Source: Streptomyces bicolor (GTDB lineage Bacteria > Actinomycetota > Actinomycetes > Streptomycetales > Streptomycetaceae). Taken from it: a DNA stretch of 61,851 nt. The notes below the pieces were generated by a model, which did not search any database, had not been told where the DNA came from, and saw nothing but the letters and a program-made list of their open reading frames with translations. Both the position numbers and the translations under genes were made by a program. Where the stretch lies: assembly GCF_000719285.1 (NCBI RefSeq), contig NZ_JOFS01000040.1, positions 1 through 61,851 on the forward strand, in the 5' to 3' direction. Numbering within the stretch: the stretch's first letter is position 1; each line of letters opens with the position of its first letter. This document shows, in pieces, positions 41,070 to 49,291 of the stretch.

Positions 41070-42236
41070 TCAAGTGGCCCTGGGGGTGGGCGTGAGGGTC
41101 GGTTGTGCCGTCGGCTGGGCGGGCGGCAGATCCCCCTCCGGGCGATGCGCCTGGCTCCAGTCCGCGCCGCCGTCGAGACGTACGGCCTCCAGGTTGGCTC
41201 CGGCGAGATCCGCCAGGATCAGGGTCGCTCCGTCCATGTTCGCGTCCGTCAGGTTGGCCTGCCGCAGGTCCGCCTTGTGCAGATAGGCGTTGCGCAGATC
41301 CGCGTCCGTCATGACGGCCGACTTCAACTGGGCCGAGTTCAGGCGGGCATTGGACAGGTTCGCCCCGGCCAGGACGGCGTCATTGAGAACCGCCTCCTCC
41401 GATCTGGTCCCGCTCAGGTCGGCACCCGTCAGGTTCGTCCCCCTCAGGGAGGCGCCCCGCAGGTCCGCGCCGGACAGGTTCGCGTCTTCCAGGTCGCTGT
41501 CGGTGACGGCCGCGCCGGCGAGGTTCGCCCCGCTCAGGTCGGCCTCTTTGAGGTCGATGTCGTCCAGCCGGACGCCTCTGAGGTCGATGGTGCGGCCACG
41601 GTCATGGGCGGGGTCGCGCTGACCGAGCACGGAGAGGGCCGCCTGGATGTCGGGAGCCTTGTCGCCGGCGGTCGGCTTCTTCGCGGCGCGGGTGCGGATG
41701 TACTCGGACAGGGCGTAGATCACCGCCGGCTGCTGCCGCGGCGAGTCCTCCATGATGCCCTGCAGAGAGAAGATCGCGCCTTTGCGGATATTGGCGGAGT
41801 CGCTGTCCAGCCGCTCTATCGCCTTGTCGTACCGGTCCGCGGTCTGTCCCTGCTGCGAAATGGCCAGTTCCTCGGACACCTGGGTCACGGACACCCAGGT
41901 GAAGACCAGTGTGGCGACGGCGGCCAGTCCGGGCAGCAGCGCCGCGAGGAGACCCGCACGAGGTCCCCAGGCCGCCATCTCCACCGGCGATGTCACGGCC
42001 GCTCCCGGGGCGGCGGGTGTGCCGTTGCGCTCCGGTGCCCTCCGGCGGTGTCCCGGCCGCCGTGCTCCCAACGGAGCTGTGCGGGCCGCCCGGTCGGACC
42101 GGCCCGTTCGCGCCCGGCGCTCTGCGATCCGCCGCAGCTGTCTGCTCCGTGCTCCTGCTCGCGGTATGCCCCTGGTCATGGCTGCCATTCGAACCGAAGG
42201 CGGCCTGGCGGGTACGGATGTGGCTGCCGGGTTCAC
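41070..42236 (-). CDS. Membrane-anchored pentapeptide-repeat protein
   Basis: This is a protein of up to 388 residues. After a basic N-terminus (about 90 residues, rich in Arg) comes one membrane helix (GLLAALLPGLAAVATLVFTWVSV) and an alpha-helical stretch, DRYDKAIERLDSDSANIRKGAIFSLQGIMED. From about residue 220 there are about 20 pentapeptide repeats (A-D/N-L-x-x type, for example LSGANLAGAAVTDSDLEDANLSG), which fold as a right-handed quadrilateral beta-helix. The function is unknown. The start is uncertain: GTG 42236, ATG 42182 or ATG 41978 are possible. Confidence 0.8.
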   Translation of the reverse strand: MNPAATSVPARPPSVRMAAMTRGIPRAGARSRQLRRIAERRARTGRSDRAARTAPLGARRPGHRRRAPERNGTPAAPGAAVTSPVEMAAWGPRAGLLAALLPGLAAVATLVFTWVSVTQVSEELAISQQGQTADRYDKAIERLDSDSANIRKGAIFSLQGIMEDSPRQQPAVIYALSEYIRTRAAKKPTAGDKAPDIQAALSVLGQRDPAHDRGRTIDLRGVRLDDIDLKEADLSGANLAGAAVTDSDLEDANLSGADLRGASLRGTNLTGADLSGTRSEEAVLNDAVLAGANLSNARLNSAQLKSAVMTDADLRNAYLHKADLRQANLTDANMDGATLILADLAGANLEAVRLDGGADWSQAHRPEGDLPPAQPTAQPTLTPTPRAT

Positions 42237-42293
42237 AGGATTTCCACGGCCCGGCCGAGCACCTCGGCCGGACCGCCTGCGTCGCCGCCTCGA

Positions 42294-42806
42294 TCAGGCC
42301 GCGTCGCCCTTCCCGAACGGCAGATGGATGACGACCAGCACGACTCCGCTCAGCAGGAACACCCGCGTCGCCGCGTCCAGACCGTTCCAGTCCCCCGACT
42401 GCCACATGGCGAACCACTCACCGCCGATGCCGATGAACCCGGCGCCGAACAGCAGCATGAGCATCAGCAGGCCGTAGGTGGAGAAGCGGCGGGCACGGAG
42501 GTCGTCGCGTCGGAACCACAGCCAGGTGCCGTATATGAGCACGAGTGCCGCGACGGTCTCCCAGACGATGATGGCGATGTACGCCGCGTCCTGAAGTCCC
42601 TTGCTGGTGATGGCTCTCCACATCAGGTCCTCGTCCTTGAACGTGGTGTCCATCGCCAGGACATGCCGCACGAACTGCTGGTTCGTGCCGAAGTCGGTGA
42701 TGTTGCCGAAGGCGACGAGGGCGATGTAGAGGGCGGCGGTCGCGGTGAGCAGGGTGGCCGCGAGGTGAAGGGCGGTGCGTGGGGGTGTCGTAGGCATGAT
42801 GGTCAT
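42294..42806 (-). CDS. DUF2165 family membrane protein
   Basis: This small integral membrane protein of 170 residues has four hydrophobic helices (LHLAATLLTATAALYIALVAFGN, AAYIAIIVWETVAALVLIYGTWLW, YGLLMLMLLFGAGFIGIGGEWF, ATRVFLLSGVVLVVIHLPF) and the DUF2165 hallmarks GNITDFGTNQQFVRHVLAMDTTF and EWFAMWQS. The function is unknown. The start at 42806 (MTIMPTTPP) or 42797 cannot be distinguished. It is divergent from the NTPase-TPR gene. Confidence 0.85.
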   Translation of the reverse strand: MTIMPTTPPRTALHLAATLLTATAALYIALVAFGNITDFGTNQQFVRHVLAMDTTFKDEDLMWRAITSKGLQDAAYIAIIVWETVAALVLIYGTWLWFRRDDLRARRFSTYGLLMLMLLFGAGFIGIGGEWFAMWQSGDWNGLDAATRVFLLSGVVLVVIHLPFGKGDAA

Positions 42807-42889
42807 CTTCCCCGGCGGACGGGTCCGTCCCATAGCCATTGAGCCAGAATGAAGGACGGTGCGGGAGAGCCGAACGGGAGGAACCAGGC

Positions 42890-45484
42890 GTGGCGCAGGC
42901 ACGGCCGTCGATGCAGCAGCTGATCGGCAGGCGCAGCCGCGCCGGATTCGTGGGCCGGGGTGCCGAACGGGCCGCGTTCCGCGCCAACTTCGACACTCAG
43001 CCGGACGACGAGCGGCACCGGTTCCTCTTCCATGTGCACGGCAACGCGGGCGTCGGCAAGACCTTCCTGCTGCGGGAGTTGGAGCAGATCGCCAGGGAGC
43101 GCGGGGCGTTGACGGCGCACGTCGACGAGCACGCGGGCAGCGTGCCGGAGGCCCTGGAGGCGATCAGTCGTCAGTTCGAGGCGCAGGGGCGGCGCTTCAA
43201 GGACCTGGACCGGCTGCTGACCGCGTACCGGGAACGGTGGCACGAGGCGGAGCTGGCCGCGGCCACCGCGCCGCCGCTGGAGGCACCGACGCCGTCGGCG
43301 GCGAGCGTGGCGGTGGCGCGGGCCGGGGTGGTGGGGCTCGGGATGGTGCCGGGGATCGGGGCGTTCGCGGGCGCGCTGGATCCGGCCCAACTCGCCCAGG
43401 GCGCGGACCGGTTGAGGTCGGGAATCGGCGCCCGCTTCCGCAGCCACGAGGACGCGCAGCTCGTGCTCGCCCCCGAGAGCGTGCTCACTCCCGTGCTGCT
43501 GGACGAGCTGTCCCAGGCCGCGTCCGCCGCGCCGTGGATCGTCCTGTTCTTCGACACCTACGAGCGGACCGGCCGGTTCCTCGACGGCTGGCTGCACACC
43601 GTCATGACCACGGAGCGATACGGCTCGCTGCCCGCCACGCTCATGGTGGTGACGGCCGGTCAACTCCCCTTCGACTCCGCGCGCTGGGGCGGCTTCGGCG
43701 ACTTCATGACCGACCTGCCGCTCCAGCCGTTCACCGAGCCGGAGGCGCGGGACCTGCTCGCGGGCAAGGGAGTGCTGGCCGAACCGGTCGTCTCGGAGGT
43801 GCTGCGCCTCACCGGCGGGCTGCCGGTGCTGGTGTCGACGCTCGCGGAGAGCCGCCCCGCCGTCCCGACCGACGTGGGGGATCCCAGCGCCACTGCGGTG
43901 GAACGGTTCCTGAGGTGGGAGGCGGATCCGGTACGGCGGTCGGTCGCGCTGGCGTGCGCGCTGCCGCGCGTGCTGGACGCGGATGTGTTCCGGGCGGTCG
44001 TCGAGCCCCCGGACGCCGAACTGGACGGACTGTACGCCTGGTTGCGGGGCCTGCCCTTCGTCAGCGAGCGCGGCGGCCGGGTCCGCTATCACGACGTCGT
44101 ACGTTCCCCGATGCTGCGGCTGCAGCGGCAGCAGGCGCCCAGGACCTGGGTGACCCGGCAGCAGGCGCTCGCCTCGGTGTTCCGGCAGTGGCGGACCGAG
44201 GCCGAGGCCGGGCGCGGTGCCGAGGAGCTGTGGGCGGACGACGGGTGGCGGGAGCTGCGGCTCGCGGAGCTGTACCACCTGCTGTGCGCGGGGGAGCGGT
44301 CGGCGCTGACGAGTGTGCTGACGGATGTCGTCGACGCCTGCGAGCAGGGGGAGTCCGTCGTCGCGCGGTGGGTGTGGGTTCTGGTGGAGGCTGGGTGGGA
44401 CGCCGAGACCAGGGCGGTGGCCGAGTGGGGGCGGCGGCTGGGGGAGGCGCTCGGCGGCGGTGGGACGGCGGCGGCGCTGGACCTGGTACTGCGGGAGACG
44501 GGGGTCGAGCGTGATCCGGGGGCCCTCGGACAGATGGTGGACCTCACGGCGCTCGCCCGCGGCATTGTGACGTTCGGCGGCGTGGCCGTCTCCGACCAGG
44601 GCGCACCGCCCGGCGCGCGGCCTCATCGCCCGCAGCCCCAGCAGGCGCAGCCCCATCCGGTGCCTTCGGAGTGGTCTCGCGCCGACGGGTGGGCCGGGAG
44701 TCCGCAGGGCGCGGGGGCGGACGAGTACGGCTGGCAGGTCCTGCTCGGCCCCGCCGTGGCCGCACGCGCCTACCGCACCCGAGCCATCGCCCACGACCTC
44801 GCCGGCGATCAGCGCGCGGCCGTCACCGCCCTGGACCGGGCCCTCGAACTGGCCCCCGACGACCCCCACAGCCTCGCCCTGCGCGGCGAGTACCACCGGG
44901 TACTGGAGGCCTACGACGAGGCGGTCCGCGACCTGGACCGGGCACTCACCCTCAACCCCGCCGACGCCTTCGCGGCGGCCTCTCGCGGCGCCATCCACTA
45001 CAGCCGCGGCGAGCTCGAGGAGGCGCTCGCCGACCTCGACCGGGCCGTGCGGCTCAAGCCGGACTATCCCTGGGCCCTGGTCCGCCGGGCCCGCGTCCAC
45101 CGCGCCCTCGGCGACGCCGTACGGCAACTCGCCGACCTCGACCGGGCCGTGGCCATGGACCCCGACTGGGCCTGGGTGCGCTGCGAACGCGGTGACGCCC
45201 TGCGTGTCGCCGGGCGAGACGAGGAGGCCCTCGCCGACTACGACCACGCACTCGCCCTGGAGCCCGGGTACGGCACGGCCCGCGCGAGCCGGGGCGCCTC
45301 GCTGGCCAACCTGGGCCGTCCCGAGGAGGCCCTCGCCGAGCTGGACCGGGTCCTGGAGCGGCGGCCGTCCTACGCCTGGGCGCTGCTGCGGCGGGCGGCG
45401 GTGCACCGGCAACTCGGCGACGATGCGCAGGCCGCGGCGGACGAGGCCCGCGCGAATCTCGTGACCGGCGGAAACGCCCTGTGA
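42890..45484 (+). CDS. STAND-like ATPase with C-terminal TPR repeats
   Basis: This is a protein of 864 residues. The N-terminal segment MQQLIGRRSRAGFVGRGAERAAFRANF precedes an AAA/STAND NTPase with Walker A HVHGNAGVGKTFLLRELE and Walker B-like WIVLFFDTYERTGRF. A helical middle follows, and from about residue 620 there are six or more TPRs (for example ALDRALELAPDDPHSLALRGEYHRVLEAYDEAV). The plan is that of a sensor-regulated oligomerising switch. Such proteins include regulators and antiphage sensors, and no effector domain is visible to decide. The GTG start has GGGAGG about 7 bases upstream. A hairpin terminator follows directly. Confidence 0.83.
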   Translation: MAQARPSMQQLIGRRSRAGFVGRGAERAAFRANFDTQPDDERHRFLFHVHGNAGVGKTFLLRELEQIARERGALTAHVDEHAGSVPEALEAISRQFEAQGRRFKDLDRLLTAYRERWHEAELAAATAPPLEAPTPSAASVAVARAGVVGLGMVPGIGAFAGALDPAQLAQGADRLRSGIGARFRSHEDAQLVLAPESVLTPVLLDELSQAASAAPWIVLFFDTYERTGRFLDGWLHTVMTTERYGSLPATLMVVTAGQLPFDSARWGGFGDFMTDLPLQPFTEPEARDLLAGKGVLAEPVVSEVLRLTGGLPVLVSTLAESRPAVPTDVGDPSATAVERFLRWEADPVRRSVALACALPRVLDADVFRAVVEPPDAELDGLYAWLRGLPFVSERGGRVRYHDVVRSPMLRLQRQQAPRTWVTRQQALASVFRQWRTEAEAGRGAEELWADDGWRELRLAELYHLLCAGERSALTSVLTDVVDACEQGESVVARWVWVLVEAGWDAETRAVAEWGRRLGEALGGGGTAAALDLVLRETGVERDPGALGQMVDLTALARGIVTFGGVAVSDQGAPPGARPHRPQPQQAQPHPVPSEWSRADGWAGSPQGAGADEYGWQVLLGPAVAARAYRTRAIAHDLAGDQRAAVTALDRALELAPDDPHSLALRGEYHRVLEAYDEAVRDLDRALTLNPADAFAAASRGAIHYSRGELEEALADLDRAVRLKPDYPWALVRRARVHRALGDAVRQLADLDRAVAMDPDWAWVRCERGDALRVAGRDEEALADYDHALALEPGYGTARASRGASLANLGRPEEALAELDRVLERRPSYAWALLRRAAVHRQLGDDAQAAADEARANLVTGGNAL

Positions 45485-45485
45485 A

Positions 45486-45512
45486 GCCTCAGGTGCCGGT
45501 GCGCCCTGAGGC
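45486..45512. terminator. Hairpin terminator after the NTPase-TPR gene
   Basis: A perfect 8-bp stem, GCCTCAGG/CCTGAGGC, with an 11-base loop begins 2 bases after the stop codon at 45482-45484. Confidence 0.75.
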
Positions 45513-45539
45513 GAGTTGGCGTTCGAGCGGGGTGCGGTA

Positions 45540-45893
45540 GCAGGTGGATCCTGGCGGTCGGACTGCTGACGCTCGTCTCCCTGGCGCTCACCTGGATCGC
45601 GGTCGGGATGGGCCTGGTCAGCCCGAAAACCCGAGGGAGCCAGCAACAACGCGCTGCCACTGATGGTCCTGCCGCTCATCTCCAGCGCCTTCGTGCCGGT
45701 GGACGCGATGCCGGGCTGGTTCCGGCCCATCGCCGAGTACCAGCCGTTCACCCCCGCCATCGAGACCCTGCGCGGGCTGCTTCTCGGCACCGGGACCGGC
45801 CACAACGGGTGGCTGGCCGTGGCCTGGTGCGCGGGGCTGGCGGTGCTCGGCCACGTCTGGTCCAAGTCGATGTTCGACCGCGACCCGAAGTAG
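45540..45893 (+). pseudogene. C-terminal fragment of an ABC-2 type transporter permease
   Basis: Only the end of a multidrug ABC permease remains. ILAVGLLTLVSLALTWIAVGMGLVSPK is followed, in the next frame, by PEGASNNALPLMVLPLISSAFVPVDAMPGWFRPIAEYQPFTPAIETLRGLLL and a normal C-terminus. Removing one A from AAAA at 45626-45629 restores SPKPEGASNN. The first two thirds of the gene and its ATPase partner are absent, with no mobile element beside them. This accounts for most of the 568-base interval between 45484 and 46053. Confidence 0.85.
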
Positions 45894-46052
45894 GCACCGG
45901 CACCTGACCCCCGCCAGGGCAGGGCGGCGTACACCGACACCGCGTCGGCGTACGCCGCCTTTCCCCTGTCGCTGCGGGACCGGTCCCGCGGCTGAGCGAT
46001 AGCTTCAGCGGCCTCGGTCCCGTAACCCCGCTCTGCATGGCATGGAGTACAG

Positions 46053-46307
46053 ATGCCCTTCATGGTCTTCGGTCTTCCCGTTCTGTGCGTCTTCGCGTGG
46101 ATGGCATGGTCGGTCCTGCGGATGAGCCACTTGCCGCCCTGGCGTCAGTGGCTGCCCGCAGCGCTGCTGACCGCCGCCGTGTCCTCATGGCTTCTCCTCG
46201 CTGCTGGTGGTGCCTCCGAATTGTGGGTGTACGTGCCCGTCTGCATCGCACTGGCATCGTGGGCGGTGAGCCTGGGGGAGCGCCGCATGGCGGGCCGACG
46301 CGAATGA
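46053..46307 (+). CDS. Small membrane protein of unknown function
   Basis: This protein of 84 residues has three hydrophobic stretches (FMVFGLPVLCVFAWMAWSVL, WLPAALLTAAVSSWLLLAAGG, WVYVPVCIALASWAVSLG) and a basic C-terminus (RRMAGRRE). I recognise no family. The ATG at 46053 is preceded by ATGGAG about 8 bases upstream. It lies between the permease fragment and the 371-residue gene at 46378 and may be co-transcribed with the latter. Confidence 0.6.
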   Translation: MPFMVFGLPVLCVFAWMAWSVLRMSHLPPWRQWLPAALLTAAVSSWLLLAAGGASELWVYVPVCIALASWAVSLGERRMAGRRE

Positions 46308-46377
46308 CGGGAGGTGTCCCGATCGGACGCTTCCACAGTCACCGTATGACTCACGTCGACCTGGCCGGAGGACGCTC

Positions 46378-47493
46378 ATGAGGCTGCGCCATTCCCTGGT
46401 GAACGCCGTGTTGGCGCGGGCCGTCCAGCAGGAGGACCAGGGCGACTACCGCCGAGCCCTGCGCAACTACCGCCGGGTCGTCGAGCACGGACGCGGCAAC
46501 GGCCTCGACGTGTATGTGGCGGCGACCGGCGGGGTGTACCGCGTGCTGCGGGAGCTGCACCGCCACACCCCCGCTGCCACCGAGGCGGACCTGGACGCCG
46601 CCCGCGCTGCCGCGGCGAGGTCGCTCCTGCTGCGGGCCCGCGCGGCGCGTGCACAAGGTCGCCTCGCGGAGGCCCAGCGTGACTTCCGGGCGGTGATCGA
46701 CGCACACGTGGGGCAGCTGTCCGGTGAGGCCGCCCACGAGTTCGCCGAGATGATCGACGACGCCCGCGGGAACCCCCGCGAGGACCGCTTCCCGACCACG
46801 CCGTACGACCGGGACCAGCCGCGCCGGATCGTGACCCGGAACGTCGGCCCGGATTTCCGCGAGAACCTTCGCGTGCTGGGCTATGCGACCGAGTCCGACG
46901 CCCTCGCCGCAGCGATCGAGCTGTGCCGCACGGCGCTGCGACACCCCAAGGGATTCGTGGAGCGCGGGGGCGTTTCCGCGCTCCTTGCGCAGTTGCTGGA
47001 CGACTACGGCGACCCGGCCGGGGCGGCAGCAGCACGCGCCCACCAGGAACTGCCGATGAAACTGGACACGGCCCTGCAGGACGTCGGACACAACTACACG
47101 TACAACAGGTCACAGCAGTTCGCGCCGTATCTCGTCGCGAGGCTGGGCCCCACCGAGATCGTGGAACACCTTCAAGCCTCCACGCTGGAATTGCCGCAGT
47201 CCGGGGGGCACCGGAGCGGTTACCTGATCCTCACCGGCGAGCGCCTTCTCTTCCTGGAGGACTTCTTCTATCCGCACCTGAAGGACCCCGATGGGCCGAC
47301 GCCGGAGTACGAAGTGCTGGCGGTCGACCGCGCGTCCGTCACCGGCAGCACGTTCTCCCAGAACGAGTACGGCATCAGTCGGTGGCACTTCAGGTTCCCC
47401 AGGGCCGCGGAGGGCGAGGCGGCACACCTGGGGGAGGTCCACGTCGGCGTGGGCCGACACCCGGACCCCTGGCGGGCTGCCTTTCCCCGCTGA
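46378..47493 (+). CDS. Uncharacterised protein with TPR-like N-terminus and PH-like C-terminus
   Basis: This is a protein of 371 residues. The N-terminal part (RAVQQEDQGDYRRALRNYRRVVEHG; LLLRARAARAQGRLAEAQRDFRAVID; FVERGGVSALLAQLLDDYGDPAGAAAA) looks like degenerate TPR helices. The C-terminal part (GYLILTGERLLFLEDFFYPHL, YEVLAVDRASVTGSTFSQN, SRWHFRF) resembles bacterial PH/YokE-like domains, which often begin with a strand reading LTxxRLLF. It ends abruptly after GEVHVGVGRHPDPW, so the last PH strand may be lost by truncation. The function is unknown. Confidence 0.65.
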   Translation: MRLRHSLVNAVLARAVQQEDQGDYRRALRNYRRVVEHGRGNGLDVYVAATGGVYRVLRELHRHTPAATEADLDAARAAAARSLLLRARAARAQGRLAEAQRDFRAVIDAHVGQLSGEAAHEFAEMIDDARGNPREDRFPTTPYDRDQPRRIVTRNVGPDFRENLRVLGYATESDALAAAIELCRTALRHPKGFVERGGVSALLAQLLDDYGDPAGAAAARAHQELPMKLDTALQDVGHNYTYNRSQQFAPYLVARLGPTEIVEHLQASTLELPQSGGHRSGYLILTGERLLFLEDFFYPHLKDPDGPTPEYEVLAVDRASVTGSTFSQNEYGISRWHFRFPRAAEGEAAHLGEVHVGVGRHPDPWRAAFPR

Positions 47494-47625
47494 ACGCTGT
47501 CCATGACGGCCTTTCCACCGCCCTCGACAACGCGTGCACGATGATGCGCACCCTGAACCGATCGTCCCCGGTCGATTACAGTGGCGAATCGTCGTACGTA
47601 CGGACGGTGTCCCGGGGAGGTCTTG

Positions 47626-48741
47626 ATGGGTGCGACAGCCGGCGCCGTCTGGGGCCGTACCGAGCAGCAGGACTTCCGTAGCCGGGTCCGCGGCACGCTG
47701 CTGGGCGTGGCCGTCGGGGACGCTCTCGGGGCGCCGGTCGACGGGCTCGCACTGGAGGAGATCCAGGAGCAGTACGGCGCCGAGGGCCTGGTCGACCTCG
47801 GGTTCGGGTACGGGCGGCGCGGAGCCGTCAGTCATCTCACGCAGCTCACCCTCTTCTCCGTCGACGGGTTGATAAGAGCCCAGGTGAGGCGCGACACCGG
47901 CGCCTGGCATCCGCCGACCGACCTGCACCGGGCGTACCTGCGCTGGGCCGCCACACAGCGCGACTGGGGGCCCGACGAGCGCCGTAAGGACGACGGCTGG
48001 CTGGCGCGCGAGGAGTGGCTGTACGCCCGCCGGGACCCGACGCGCGCCCTGCTGCTCGGCCTCGGTGACGACACCATGGGCACGCTGGAGTCGCCCAAGA
48101 ACGTCGCCGAGCTGGGGCCCGAGGCCGTCGCCAGGTCGGCGCCGTTCGGGCTGCTCGTCGGCTGGGAGCCGCAGCTCGTCGTCCAGCTCGCCGTGGAGTG
48201 CGCGACGCAGACCCACGGCCACCCCGTCGCCTACCTGGCGGCGGGCGCGTACGCGGTGATCGTGCACGGGCTCGCCGGCGGAGACAGCCTCGACGGGGCC
48301 GTACAGCGGGCGCGCGCCCTGCTCGCCCTGCGGCCCGGTCACGAACCCGTGTCGGACGCGCTGCAGCACGCCCTCGGCGCCGTACGCCAGGGCATGCCCA
48401 CCCCGGCCCGGGTGGAGGAGCTCGCGGCCGACGGCTCCGCGGACGGACTGCTCGCGGCCGCCGTGTACTGCGCCCTGGTCGGCGAGGACATCCGCCACGG
48501 CCTGTGCCTCGCCGTCAACCACGACGGCCCCTCCGCCGCCGCGGGCGCCCTCACCGGCGGCCTGCTGGGCGCCCTGCACGGCGAGACGGCCCTGCCCCCG
48601 GCCTGGCTGGCCGAACTCGAAGGCCGCCCGACGATCCTCGAACTCGCCGACGACTTCGCCATGGAGATGACCCAGGGCCCGGCCCTGCACGGGCCCGCCG
48701 GGTCGTCGCCGGGGTGGCTGGCCAGGTATCCGCGGGCTTAG
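47626..48741 (+). CDS. ADP-ribosylglycohydrolase family protein, altered metal site
   Basis: This protein of 371 residues has the DraG/ARH all-helical fold: SRVRGTLLGVAVGDALGAPVDGLALEEIQ, HPVAYLAAGAYAVIVHGLAGG and AAGALTGGLLGALHGE. Active members need acidic magnesium ligands in a TDDTQ-like motif and a late GGDTDT-like motif. Here those read VSHLTQLTLF and VNHDGPSAAAG, so catalysis may be lost or changed. The ATG at 47626 has a strong GGGGAGG 5 bases upstream. It is a single gene. Confidence 0.85.
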   Translation: MGATAGAVWGRTEQQDFRSRVRGTLLGVAVGDALGAPVDGLALEEIQEQYGAEGLVDLGFGYGRRGAVSHLTQLTLFSVDGLIRAQVRRDTGAWHPPTDLHRAYLRWAATQRDWGPDERRKDDGWLAREEWLYARRDPTRALLLGLGDDTMGTLESPKNVAELGPEAVARSAPFGLLVGWEPQLVVQLAVECATQTHGHPVAYLAAGAYAVIVHGLAGGDSLDGAVQRARALLALRPGHEPVSDALQHALGAVRQGMPTPARVEELAADGSADGLLAAAVYCALVGEDIRHGLCLAVNHDGPSAAAGALTGGLLGALHGETALPPAWLAELEGRPTILELADDFAMEMTQGPALHGPAGSSPGWLARYPRA

Positions 48742-48778
48742 AGGTACGTGAAGGAAGGGGAGCGGAGCACTGCGTTCG

Positions 48779-49168
48779 TTGCGGTTGAAGGACGTGGAGG
48801 AAAGGGCGGCGCGGGTTCTGCCGGCGGAGGAGCGGCTCGTCGCCGGTCAGCCCGCCTGGCCCGGGAAACGCGTTCCCAAGCCGCGCAGGGGGCGTCGGCC
48901 CCGTGTGCTGCGCGATCTGCGGATGTCCGGCGATCGCTGGGAAGGGGCGAAGGCCTGGTTCTGGTAACTCGGCCATGTCGAGGCCGGTTGGGCGGTGGAC
49001 GTCCGGCAGGTCGCGTGGCTTCGCAACCGTGACGACGTGTCCAACAAGAACTACGAGATCGGATTCGCGGACGGATCCTGGGCCCGCGTGTACTTCTCGC
49101 AGGTCAACATGGACTTCCTCGACCGCCTTCCGGCCCCTCGCCTCCGGCACGACGCTCCTGTGCCCTGA
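48779..49168 (+). pseudogene. Small gene with an in-frame TAA stop
   Basis: From the TTG at 48779, one frame reads RLKDVEERAARVLPAEERLV up to GAKAWFW. It then hits TAA (48965-48967) and continues in the same frame with LGHVEAGWAVDVRQVAWLRN up to FADGSWARVYFSQVNMDFLD and a normal TGA at 49166-49168. The two halves look like one protein of about 129 residues split by a nonsense mutation. I do not recognise the family. It fills most of the 550-base space between 48741 and 49292, and I see nothing else there. Confidence 0.55.
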
Positions 49169-49291
49169 GCGGGCGGTACCGGCCTTCCGCGTTCTTCACG
49201 CCATCCCCATCACTACTCAGCAGTCACCGCCTGCCCGTGCGCGAGAATGCCCTCTGCCCGGTTCCACGGGGCAGAGGGGGAGAACGAGTTC

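Noticed and set aside
41160..41560. Repeated GTCAGGTT/CGTCC segments as a DNA repeat array or CRISPR-like element
   Set aside because: They are the codons of the pentapeptide repeats. Spacing is 15 bases and units are not identical.
42803..46063. A 1086-codon minus-strand frame
   Set aside because: It is antisense to the NTPase-TPR gene, has low-complexity composition and no domain.
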